A stretch of 40,347 nt of DNA from Bacteroidota bacterium (GTDB lineage Bacteria > Bacteroidota > Bacteroidia > UKL13-3), in NCBI GenBank assembly GCA_947456185.1, contig CANGPW010000018.1:1-40347 (forward strand), written 5' to 3'. A model generated the notes under the pieces. That model worked only from the letters and a program-made list of their open reading frames with translations. It had not been told where the DNA came from and searched no databases. Made by a program: the position numbers and the translations under genes. Shown piece after piece: positions 7,164 through 14,634 of the stretch (position 1 is the first letter of the stretch; every line of letters starts with the position of its first letter).

Positions 7164-8250
7164 ATGACCAATGATCAATTAAAAAATTTAGACGAAAGAG
7201 TGATTGCGCTGAGGAGGTATCTTTGACGTTGCTTTTAAATTACAACAAATAAAAGAAGAAGAGGACTTGACCTTAGAACCTGGCTTTTGGGACAATCCTA
7301 AAAAGGCAGAATCAGTGCTAAAAGGAATTAAACAAAAAAAAATTTGGACAGAAGGATTCGATTTTTCACTTGCTAAAGTGGAAGACTTAGCAGTGCTTTA
7401 CGAGTTTTATCAAGCCAATGAAATTAGTGAAGAGGAGCTAAATTTAAACTATTCGGAAACCTGTAAAATAGTGGAAGAATTAGAGCTTAAAAACATGCTC
7501 AGTGGGGAAGAAGATATGTTTAATTGCATCATCAATATAAACTCGGGAGCAGGTGGAACAGAAAGCCAAGATTGGGCAGAAATGCTCATGCGCATGTACA
7601 TTATGTATGCCGATAAAAAAGGTTTTAAAGCCGCTGTTGTTGATGAACAAGCAGGCGATGGCGCTGGAATAAAATCATGTTCTATAGAAGTAGAAGGTGA
7701 ATTTGCTTATGGGTTTTTAAAAGGCGAAAGTGGCGTGCATCGTTTGGTGCGTATTTCTCCTTTTGACAGCAACGCCCGAAGACATACCAGTTTTGCTTCG
7801 GTGTATTGTTACCCAATTATTGACGATACCATTGAAATTGATATTAAAGATGCGGATATTGAAATTCAAACTTCCCGTTCGGGTGGTGCTGGTGGCCAAA
7901 ATGTAAATAAGGTAGAAACTAAAGTTCAATTAACACATAAACCAAGTGGTATTGTGATTGTTTGTCAGGTTGATAGGTCGCAAAGTGCCAATAAAGACAG
8001 GGCCATGAAAATGCTAAAATCTCAACTTTATGAAATAGAATTGCGCAAGCAAAATGAGGAAAAAGACAAAGCAGAAGCTGGTAAACGAAAAATAGAATGG
8101 GGAAGCCAAATAAGAAATTATGTAATGCACCCTTATAAACTAGTAAAAGACTTAAGAACAGATACCGAAACAAGTAATGTTAAAGCGGTAATGGATGGTG
8201 ATTTAGATTTATTTATTAAAGCTTATTTGATGGAAAATTCTGGAAATTAA
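7164..8250 (+). CDS. prfB: Peptide chain release factor 2, with programmed +1 frameshift
   Basis: The ORF track begins at 7267, but the gene starts at the ATG at 7164. The zero frame encodes 20 residues ([20 protein letters not shown]) and meets an in-frame TGA at 7224-7226. Skipping T7224 continues as D-V-A-F-K-L-Q-Q into the 7267 frame, giving 361 aa, the normal RF2 length. Domain 2 has the codon-recognition SPF tripeptide at residues 198-200 and domain 3 the peptidyl-hydrolysis GGQ at 243-245. RF2 ends translation at UGA and UAA, and the frameshift is its autoregulation: low RF2 gives slow TGA decoding, more shifting and more RF2. A terminator follows. The gene is divergent from der. Confidence 0.97.
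7212..7227 (+). promoter_or_regulatory. prfB programmed +1 frameshift site
   Basis: The sequence AGGAGGTATCTTTGAC has every known element: an AGGAGG Shine-Dalgarno-like stimulator, a three-base spacer, the slippery CTT leucine codon, the TGA stop, and C as the following base, which weakens termination. The leucyl-tRNA slips from CTT to TTT, so decoding resumes at GAC. Confidence 0.96.
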
Positions 8251-8282
8251 TGCTTTTGCTGAGGCATAAATTTTATTAAATG

Positions 8283-8317
8283 AAACCGCTCGTGGCTAAC
8301 GAGCGGTTTTTGTTTTT
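8283..8317 (+). terminator. Intrinsic terminator of prfB
   Basis: A perfect 11-bp stem AAACCGCTCGT/ACGAGCGGTTT (8283-8293 and 8299-8309) with a five-base loop GGCTA, followed by TTTTTGTTTTT. It lies 32 bp after the prfB stop and just before the end of the convergent receptor gene. Confidence 0.92.
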
Positions 8318-8329
8318 ATATGTTTTGCT

Positions 8330-10525
8330 TTAAAACTTCCAAGTTAATCCCACAAATATATTGCGAGTAGCAGCAGGAAAAAACAAAGGTACAGTTGTAG
8401 CTTTTCCTTGACCATCAAGGTAGTTGGTATAACTTTGAACATTTCCTGAAGGAGTATAAAGCTGATCCGTTAAATTATTTACTTGAACACTTATGCTTGG
8501 TTCTCCATATTTAACCCATTGTTTTAAATTGATTCCAAACTTTAAATCCATCAAATTGTAATCGGCAATACTTACATTTTTATCTTCACTATTGTCTAAA
8601 TATTGCATGCTTACAAAACGGTAATTAAGTTCGGCAAAAAACCAATTGCAAGGAATTAACCTAATTCCTTGATTAATAATCACGGAAGGTGATAGTGTCG
8701 CAGCTGCATTTTTCTTAGTAATTACAGTGTCTGCATAAGTATTTGGATCAAAATAATGAAGGTTGATGCTGTTTATGGTGTTTTGGCTAAATGCAGAGCT
8801 CTGTGTTAACCATATCATTTTATGTAGCTTCCAAATTACGTCTATTTCTATTCCTTTGCGCACACTTGCACCCACGTTGGTATTGATGGCAACACCATAA
8901 GTATTTGAACTTCCGGTTGATGCAATTTGATTTTCAAAATCCATGTAAAACAAATTTGCATTGATGGCTAATTTTTGATTGTTAAAACTTGCGCCAAACT
9001 CATAATCATTAACCGTTTCGTGTTGAATATCGTTTTGCTTAATATTGCTGTAAGGATGTTCATCTTTAAAATAATCAACCCTGGCTGGTTCGCGGTTACT
9101 GCGGCCAAACATGGCATAAACATTGGTGCTTTTATTAATTTGGTGCTTTAAACCAAATCGATAATTTACAAAAGTCCAGTTCATGTTTTCTACCAATAAA
9201 TTATCATTGTTTAAACCATAAATAGTTCTGTATTCCATTATTTGTGGCGTGTAATTAAAACTTACATTTCTAACTTGAATATCTCCAAAAGCTACTGTTT
9301 TGGTATTAAATGAATAGTTTAGTTTTACGTTTCCGCTTATTTCATTTTTATTACCTGTATTGAAAAAAGCATTTTGCCCAGGTATAAACCTAGGGTTGTA
9401 TCTGTCAATAGATTGAACTTCTAAAAAATGTTCTCCAGTAAATGAATTGGCGTGCATATTTGCCATCAAATCCCACTTGCCAGTTTTGAATTGATAGTTT
9501 AAAAATGCACCCACAAAATATTGATTCAATCGATAGCTTGTCATGGCTTGATATCCGCTATCGTTGTTATGAATTGGCAAATTCAAATATTCGTTTGCAA
9601 AACCTCCAAAATACTGAAATTTGGGAGCTTGCCCTCTTACAAAATAAACCGATGAAGTAACATTGCTTTTGCTATTTATTTGATAAGAGTATTGTAATTG
9701 GTAAAACGATTGTTTAAACGCATCGCTTTCACCATTTACTAATGGATTAAAGGTTCTGTTTGAATTTAAGGTATTCGCATCAATTCCATTATATGCCAGT
9801 TTGTTTTCTGCATATCCGCCAAAAATATTTAATTTTAAAACTGCTTTTTTCCAAAAATAACCGGCACTGAACAGGTAACTTGTAATTTTAGCTCCTGAAT
9901 TAATTCTATAACCGTTTGTTTGTAAATTACTTAATCTACCATAAAAAGCCAGTTTGTTTTTAATCATTCCACTTTGATATTCTAATGTAGCTCGGCTTGA
10001 ACCAAAAGAACCTAAACCAAAATTCATCGTTGCAGATTGTTTGGGAGCCAAGTTTTTAGTTAAAACATTTACACTTCCACCAAAGCTAGCCACACCATTA
10101 GTTGAAGTTCCAACTCCTCTTTGAATTTGAATACTTTCGGAACTACTTGCCAAATCGGCAAAATTATTAAAGTAAACGCCCATGTTTTCAGGATCATTTA
10201 CAGGTATTCCATTTACAGTAGTGTTAACGCGGGTTTGATCCATTCCCCTTAACCTAAAAAAGCTGTAACCAATTCCCATTCCGTTATCGCTATAACCATT
10301 GATGGATGGTGTGTAATTAATTAAAGAGGGGATATCGGCTCCATAATACTTTAGCGCTATTTGTTTGCTATCGAGCGTAGTTTGAGTAATGGGTAAATTT
10401 ACATTTGCTTTAATTCCTTTTACTACAAACTCTTGCATGTTTTTTGAGTTGAGCGAATCGGTTTGTGCAAAGCTAATTTGGCCTAGAGCCAATAAACTAG
10501 ATAAAATAATTATTTTTTTTAACAT
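8330..10525 (-). CDS. TonB-dependent outer-membrane receptor, predicted thiamin/precursor uptake
   Basis: A TonB-dependent receptor of 731 aa from the ATG at 10525; the track's start at 10552 adds nine residues before a good signal peptide (MLKKIIILSSLLALGQISFA). After a short N-terminal segment comes the plug domain, about residues 35-150 (PSLINYTPSINGYSDNGMG, FFRLRGMDQTRVNTTVNGIP, GTSTNGVASFGGSVNVLTK). The rest is a 22-strand-type barrel of aromatic-rich amphipathic strands, ending GLTWKF with a terminal Phe. It lacks the N-terminal regulatory-like domain of SusC-type receptors. A TPP riboswitch in its leader means it is repressed by thiamin pyrophosphate, so the likely cargo is thiamin or a precursor; that is inferred from regulation, not from residues. 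THI-element-controlled receptors have been predicted as thiamin transporters in Bacteroidota. No thiamin biosynthesis gene is adjacent. Confidence 0.92.
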   Translation of the reverse strand: MLKKIIILSSLLALGQISFAQTDSLNSKNMQEFVVKGIKANVNLPITQTTLDSKQIALKYYGADIPSLINYTPSINGYSDNGMGIGYSFFRLRGMDQTRVNTTVNGIPVNDPENMGVYFNNFADLASSSESIQIQRGVGTSTNGVASFGGSVNVLTKNLAPKQSATMNFGLGSFGSSRATLEYQSGMIKNKLAFYGRLSNLQTNGYRINSGAKITSYLFSAGYFWKKAVLKLNIFGGYAENKLAYNGIDANTLNSNRTFNPLVNGESDAFKQSFYQLQYSYQINSKSNVTSSVYFVRGQAPKFQYFGGFANEYLNLPIHNNDSGYQAMTSYRLNQYFVGAFLNYQFKTGKWDLMANMHANSFTGEHFLEVQSIDRYNPRFIPGQNAFFNTGNKNEISGNVKLNYSFNTKTVAFGDIQVRNVSFNYTPQIMEYRTIYGLNNDNLLVENMNWTFVNYRFGLKHQINKSTNVYAMFGRSNREPARVDYFKDEHPYSNIKQNDIQHETVNDYEFGASFNNQKLAINANLFYMDFENQIASTGSSNTYGVAINTNVGASVRKGIEIDVIWKLHKMIWLTQSSAFSQNTINSINLHYFDPNTYADTVITKKNAAATLSPSVIINQGIRLIPCNWFFAELNYRFVSMQYLDNSEDKNVSIADYNLMDLKFGINLKQWVKYGEPSISVQVNNLTDQLYTPSGNVQSYTNYLDGQGKATTVPLFFPAATRNIFVGLTWKF

Positions 10526-10616
10526 TTTTGTTGTGTTGAATAAGGTAAACAAAACCTATAACAGGGGCTGCTAAAGGCTAAAAAATTGTTTATCTAACTC
10601 TGAATGTAAAACCCAA

Positions 10617-10654
10617 AATGTGTTTGCGGCCAGCAAAATTATAAAAAACACATT
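10617..10654 (-). promoter_or_regulatory. Hairpin after the TPP aptamer, possible expression platform
   Basis: A 9-bp perfect inverted repeat AATGTGTTT/AAACACATT (10646-10654 with 10617-10625 on the minus strand), beginning directly after the 3' side of helix P1. There is no strong U-run behind it (TTGGGTTTTAC), so the switching mechanism is not clear from sequence. Confidence 0.5.
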
Positions 10655-10736
10655 GGTGGTCTATTTCCTTCGCAAGCATTACCTTGATCAGGTTCAGAGG
10701 GTGTAATCTCAGGCTGTTTTTGCAAACAACCACCCC
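10655..10736 (-). promoter_or_regulatory. TPP riboswitch (THI element)
   Basis: On the minus strand the conserved THI-box blocks appear in order: GGGGTGG (5' side of P1), CTGAGATTACACCC, GAACCTGATC, GGTAATGC, GCGAAGGAA, and ACCACC closing P1. These are the pyrimidine- and pyrophosphate-sensing helices of the TPP aptamer. It precedes the TonB-dependent receptor gene by about 130 bases, with no other gene between, and so controls it. The track's ORF at 10590-10811 lies across it and is spurious. Confidence 0.96.
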
Positions 10737-10747
10737 TAAAGACAGTG

Positions 10748-10755
10748 CAATAATA
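10748..10755 (-). promoter_or_regulatory. Possible -7 box for the riboswitch transcript
   Basis: TATTATTG on the minus strand differs from TAnnTTTG at one position. It would start transcription about 5-8 bases before helix P1 of the riboswitch, the expected arrangement. No TTTG at the -33 position. The inverted repeat TGACA/TGTCA (10773-10791) lies just upstream. Confidence 0.35.
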
Positions 10756-10803
10756 GTAGTTAAGTTGATAGTTGACAGTTGATAATTGTCAGTAGCCTGT
10801 TTT

Positions 10804-11586
10804 TTATTCAAAGAGTCCGTTTTTACAATAAAACAAATTCGCTTCTTTTTTAATTTTTAACTGTGCTAAACCAGTTTCTATGGCCGTTCTTGAATAATTT
10901 TCTTTGTGGTGCAAATGAAACTCCAAAGCTTCAAATCGTATGCTTTTAAATTTTACACCAATTGCTGTTAAGCGCCATTCCAGGTCTACATCTTCGCCCA
11001 CTCCAGCTGTAATATAATCTTGGTCAAAACCATTTATTTGTAACAAATGTTTTTTGTAAACTCCTGCGTTGCAACCCCAAATTCCTTCTGTTCTTATTTT
11101 AGTTAAAAATGGAAAATATAGCGCGTATTTTAAGTTGGTAGTTTTGGTAAATAACAAACCTAAATAATTTAATTTTTGAATACTTTTGGTTTCATAGGTC
11201 TGTTTTGTGGTTGCTTCATCAACCATTACTCTTCGTCCAAAACATAATGTGTTTTCAGCCAAATTATTAATATAAGCTTTTAAAAACTTTGGATGCGGAA
11301 CACAATCGCCATCTAAAAAAACAATTATTTCACCAGTTGAGGCTTTTAGCGATTTGTTTAACATTTCATTTTTCCTAAAACCCAAATCTTGTTCTTGGCA
11401 TAAATGTTTGATTTCAAAACTATAAATTGCTTGATTTTCTTTAATAAAAAAAGGGGTTTTAGTATTGTTATCGTCTTCAGATACAATAACTTCAAAGTTT
11501 TTATAGGTTTGCTTTGCCATTGCTTTAAAAATTAAATCAAGGGCAGAAAAGTTTTTATAAAACGATATAATAATACTAATTTTCAT
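10804..11586 (-). CDS. Family 2 glycosyltransferase (GT-A fold)
   Basis: A 260-aa cytosolic or membrane-peripheral enzyme. The N-terminus MKISIIISFYKNFSALDLIF is the first Rossmann strand of GT2 enzymes. The metal- and nucleotide-sugar-binding DxD motif is IVFLDGDCVPHP near residue 95. Near residue 195 GVGEDVDLEWRLTAIG matches the ED(x)DL acceptor/base motif of the galactosyltransferase-like C-terminal domain. No membrane segments. The sugar and acceptor cannot be told; such genes often serve surface polysaccharide synthesis, but no other sugar gene is nearby. Start at the ATG at 11586 with a TACATTTG box upstream. Confidence 0.9.
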   Translation of the reverse strand: MKISIIISFYKNFSALDLIFKAMAKQTYKNFEVIVSEDDNNTKTPFFIKENQAIYSFEIKHLCQEQDLGFRKNEMLNKSLKASTGEIIVFLDGDCVPHPKFLKAYINNLAENTLCFGRRVMVDEATTKQTYETKSIQKLNYLGLLFTKTTNLKYALYFPFLTKIRTEGIWGCNAGVYKKHLLQINGFDQDYITAGVGEDVDLEWRLTAIGVKFKSIRFEALEFHLHHKENYSRTAIETGLAQLKIKKEANLFYCKNGLFE

Positions 11587-11602
11587 GCGCTTTTTAAGAG
11601 GT

Positions 11603-11610
11603 CAAATGTA
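11603..11610 (-). promoter_or_regulatory. -7 promoter box of the glycosyltransferase gene
   Basis: TACATTTG on the minus strand, an exact TAnnTTTG, 16 bases before the ATG at 11586. No convincing -33 element. Confidence 0.4.
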
Positions 11611-11787
11611 TTGTTTTTTTGTTTCTAACATTGCAAAGCAATATAACAATTTTAAATTTCTTGGGTATAAACGTCTTAATTTTACACTAAAAGTTAATTC
11701 AATTTTACCTTTCAATTTTATTAAATTCCTTTGGTGTAACTAATATATTTATTACTAAACTTGTACTGTTATATTAGCGGAACTAAA

Positions 11788-12849
11788 ATGTTAAATAAAT
11801 CAAAAATATATTGGTATTGTCAGTTTGGAGGATGGTTCTTTTTTGTTCTCATTGAACTGATAACCTATATAAATGCACTTGGCTACAGTCATGGATTACT
11901 TATAAATGGTTTGACTAATTGGGTGGCCGGTATTTTATTAACTCACATTTACCGATTGATAGTTATCAAAGCAAATTGGTTAAATTTACCATTACAAAAG
12001 CTGATTCCTCGTGGCATATTTATGATTATTTTAGTATCAATTCCGCTTTCCATTTTAAATGTAATTCTTGATTTTTACACCATTCCTTCTGGTAATATTG
12101 AACAATTTGACTTGGGAAAAGAGTTTTTATCCAGAATAAATTTTGCTATTTTGCCTATAATTTTCTTTAATTTATCAAAATATGTTTTCTTATGGGCCAT
12201 TGTTTATCACTTTTTCGTTTATTGGGAAAAACTATTAAAAACCGAAACCGATAAATTTGAATTACAAGCAGTTTTAAAGGAAACACAATACAATAATTTG
12301 AAAACACAACTAAACCCTCATTTTTTATTTAATTCATTAAATGGAATCAGGACTTTGGTTGATTTGGATCCAGAAAATGCAAAAGAAGCCATTACAAAAT
12401 TGAGTGGTTTATTAAGGGGTTCGCTTAAAATGGAAAAAAATAAAACCGTTGCCTTGCAAGAGGAAATGAATACGGTAAACGATTATTTAGCCATTGAAAA
12501 AATAAGATTTGACAAACGATTAAACATTTTTTTAGAGATTTCGCCAGAAACAGTAAAATCTAATTTACCACCCATGATGATTCAAACTTTGGTAGAAAAC
12601 GGCATTAAACACGGAATTAGCAACTTAAAAAATGGTGGCACAATTTTTATCAAATCATTTGTAAAAAATCAAAACACCATTATTCAAATTACAAACAGTG
12701 GACAATATAATCCGAATATGGCTACAATTGGTTTGGGAATAGAAAACACCAAAGAAAGATTGCGGATTTTATTTGACGATAAAGCGTGTTTTTCAATAAA
12801 AAACTTGGACGATAAAAACGTATTAACCGAAATAACTTTACCATTATGA
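11788..12849 (+). CDS. LytS-type sensor histidine kinase
   Basis: A 353-aa kinase from the ATG at 11788; the track's TTG start at 11761 adds nine unlikely residues. Four predicted membrane helices occupy residues about 5-150 (GGWFFFVLIELITYI, IFMIILVSIPLSILNVIL, FAILPIIFFNLSKYVFLWAI). A short coiled linker leads to the His_kinase domain with QLNPHFLFNSLNGIRTL, His178 being the phosphorylated residue. The ATPase part has LVENGIKHGISNLKNGG and a glycine box TIGLGIENTKERL. There is no extracytoplasmic sensor domain, so it probably senses through its membrane part. It overlaps the response regulator gene by four bases (ATGA) and forms a two-component system with it. The signal and targets are unknown. 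Confidence 0.93.
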   Translation: MLNKSKIYWYCQFGGWFFFVLIELITYINALGYSHGLLINGLTNWVAGILLTHIYRLIVIKANWLNLPLQKLIPRGIFMIILVSIPLSILNVILDFYTIPSGNIEQFDLGKEFLSRINFAILPIIFFNLSKYVFLWAIVYHFFVYWEKLLKTETDKFELQAVLKETQYNNLKTQLNPHFLFNSLNGIRTLVDLDPENAKEAITKLSGLLRGSLKMEKNKTVALQEEMNTVNDYLAIEKIRFDKRLNIFLEISPETVKSNLPPMMIQTLVENGIKHGISNLKNGGTIFIKSFVKNQNTIIQITNSGQYNPNMATIGLGIENTKERLRILFDDKACFSIKNLDDKNVLTEITLPL

Positions 12850-13565
12850 TAAAAACAATCATTATTGACGATGAAAAACTGGCTCGCGAGGGTTTAAAAA
12901 ACCTTTTAAGAGAGTTTACAGATATAGAAATTATAGCTGAAGCCGGCAATGCTGACGAAGGATTAGACTTAATAGACAAACTAAAGCCACAGCTCATTTT
13001 CTTAGATATTCAAATGCCCGAAAAAACCGGTTTTGAAATGTTGGAAGAATTAATTGAATCGCCAGCTATTATTTTTACAACTGCTTACAACGAATTTGCC
13101 ATCAAAGCATTTGAGGTAAATGCGCTCGATTATATTTTAAAACCAATAGAAAGCAGTCGCTTGCGTGATGCAATTGCTAAAGCAAAAAAACAAATTTCCC
13201 TAACGGACGAACAAAGGGGAACCCAAAAATTAGCAGAAGACAGCCAAGTTTTTATTAGAGATGGAGAACGCTGTTGGTATGTTAAATTAAATGAAATTAG
13301 GCTAATAGAAAGCAATGGAAACTATGCTAAAATTTTCTTTGATAAATACCAGCCATTAATACATAGAACTTTAAATGCATTGGACGAAAGACTCAGTCCA
13401 AAAATGTTTTTTAGAGCTAATCGTCAGCAAATTATAAACCTTAACTATTTAGATAAAATAGAGCCCTTTTTTAATAGTGGATTATTGTTTTATATGAGAG
13501 ATGGCCTAAAAATAGAAGTTAGCCGCAGACAAGCTGTTAAATTTAAGGATTTAATGAGTTTGTAA
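12846..13565 (+). CDS. LytTR-family response regulator
   Basis: A 239-aa protein. The receiver domain covers residues 1-120: IIIDDEKLAREGLKNLL, phosphoacceptor Asp54 in FLDIQMPEKTGFEML, the switch threonine in FTTAYNEFAIKAFE and Lys in YILKPIE. A linker of about 25 residues leads to a LytTR DNA-binding domain (residues about 140-239: VKLNEIRLIESNGNYAKIFF, FFRANRQQIINLNYLDKI). It is translationally coupled to the kinase gene. LytTR regulators bind paired direct repeats; I saw no clear pair in the flanking sequence. Its stop is two bases from the stop of the convergent pseudouridine synthase gene. Confidence 0.95.
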   Translation: MIKTIIIDDEKLAREGLKNLLREFTDIEIIAEAGNADEGLDLIDKLKPQLIFLDIQMPEKTGFEMLEELIESPAIIFTTAYNEFAIKAFEVNALDYILKPIESSRLRDAIAKAKKQISLTDEQRGTQKLAEDSQVFIRDGERCWYVKLNEIRLIESNGNYAKIFFDKYQPLIHRTLNALDERLSPKMFFRANRQQIINLNYLDKIEPFFNSGLLFYMRDGLKIEVSRRQAVKFKDLMSL

Positions 13566-13567
13566 AC

Positions 13568-14242
13568 CTATATTTCTATATCAATCGTTCTATATTCTCC
13601 TGCCTGTAAGTTTTCTAAATGTACGTTTCCAATTCTTACTCGTTTTAAACTAGTTACCATGTAATTAAGTTTAAAACACATGCGTCTTATTTGTCGATTT
13701 AATCCTTGAACCAGAATAATTTTAAAGGTAAATTCATCTAAAATTTCAGTTTTGCATAGCAATGTAATTTGTCCCAAAATTTCTACTCCATTACTCATTT
13801 CTATAATAAATTCTTGGGTAATTAGCTTATTTACAGTTACTATGTATTCTTTTTCTACTTCGCTTGCAGGGTTAATGGTTTTATTGAAATAGTAACCATC
13901 GTTGGTTAAAATCAATAATCCTTCCGATTCTTTGTCTAAACGGCCAACAGGAAAGAGTTTTTCGTTAAAATTAATAATAGTTGATAAATTTTGGTCTATT
14001 TTTTCGTTCAAGGTGCACTCTATTCCTCGTGGTTTATAAAGTGCGACATATATTAATTTCTTTTCAGCCCGAATAATATTATTGTTATAAAAAACTGTAT
14101 CTGTTTCCAATATAACAATGTTATCGCATACATTTTCAGTATTTACCAAAACCTTTTTTGATAAAATAATTTCTTTTGCTTGCGCATTTGAAATATTTAA
14201 TTTCTTTACCAATAAGTATTGTAGTTTATCTCTGTACGACAT
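13568..14242 (-). CDS. RluF/RsuA-type pseudouridine synthase
   Basis: A 224-aa RNA modification enzyme. The N-terminus (residues 1-60) is a small S4-like RNA-binding domain (LQYLLVKKLNISNAQAKEIILSKKVLVN). The catalytic domain has YKPRGIECTLNE, then FPVGRLDKESEGLLILTNDG with the catalytic Asp in GRLD, and QGLNRQIRRMCFKLNYMV near the C-terminus. These are features of the RsuA/RluB/RluE/RluF family, which isomerise uridine in 16S or 23S rRNA. The VKRxxIGNxxL-like end and the GLNRQIRRMC block resemble RluF (23S position 2604), but the exact site is uncertain. It is tail-to-tail with the response regulator with no terminator between. Confidence 0.9.
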   Translation of the reverse strand: MSYRDKLQYLLVKKLNISNAQAKEIILSKKVLVNTENVCDNIVILETDTVFYNNNIIRAEKKLIYVALYKPRGIECTLNEKIDQNLSTIINFNEKLFPVGRLDKESEGLLILTNDGYYFNKTINPASEVEKEYIVTVNKLITQEFIIEMSNGVEILGQITLLCKTEILDEFTFKIILVQGLNRQIRRMCFKLNYMVTSLKRVRIGNVHLENLQAGEYRTIDIEI

Positions 14243-14634
14243 TTTGAAGCAAAATAATTGAATATAAACTCAAAAACAAAACATATTGAATTTTAGGTTA
14301 ATTTAAAGACTAAAAAATAGCCTTAAGCATCGTTTTTATTTATAATTAACGCAAGTGGGACATTTTTGCCTTTTTATAGGTTTAATTTTCTGGTTTTAAT
14401 ATAAATTACTATTTGCTAAAACATTATATTTAAAATGAAATATAACATATAAGTAAAATGAAAAAATTGCTGTAGATATAAACCTACACAATAAAACAAC
14501 TATTCGGCTCGTTTATTGTTCAATAATAATATACAGCTTTCGAGTTTGTGCGTTTAAGTGTTAAGTAATGGTTTAAAAATTTGTCTGCGACTCTCCTATT
14601 TTTGCATAAATATAAATTTTTTAAAAAATAAATT
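14243..14634. other. 392-bp AT-rich divergent intergenic region
   Basis: No gene seen. It separates the minus-strand pseudouridine synthase from the long plus-strand operon. It holds an 8-bp inverted repeat ACAATAAA/TTTATTGT (14488-14495 and 14512-14519, 16-base loop), a TGTAG/CTACA repeat just before it, the -7 box at 14597, and a 14-bp A/T palindrome ATTTTTTAAAAAAT (14616-14629) immediately ahead of the TTG start of the peptidase gene. No convincing DnaA box. Confidence 0.6.
14597..14604 (+). promoter_or_regulatory. -7 promoter box of the M16 operon
   Basis: TATTTTTG matches TAnnTTTG, 30 bases before the predicted TTG start. A TTTG lies upstream at only 13 bp spacing, so the -33 part is doubtful. 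Confidence 0.45.

Noticed and set aside
10590-10811. 73-aa minus-strand ORF in the track
   Set aside because: It lies over the TPP riboswitch; the peptide MNKKQATDNYQLSTINL comes from non-coding leader sequence.
11587-11787. LytTR direct-repeat operator before the LytS gene
   Set aside because: No pair of similar 9-mers at the usual spacing of 12-13 bp could be found in this A/T-rich region.
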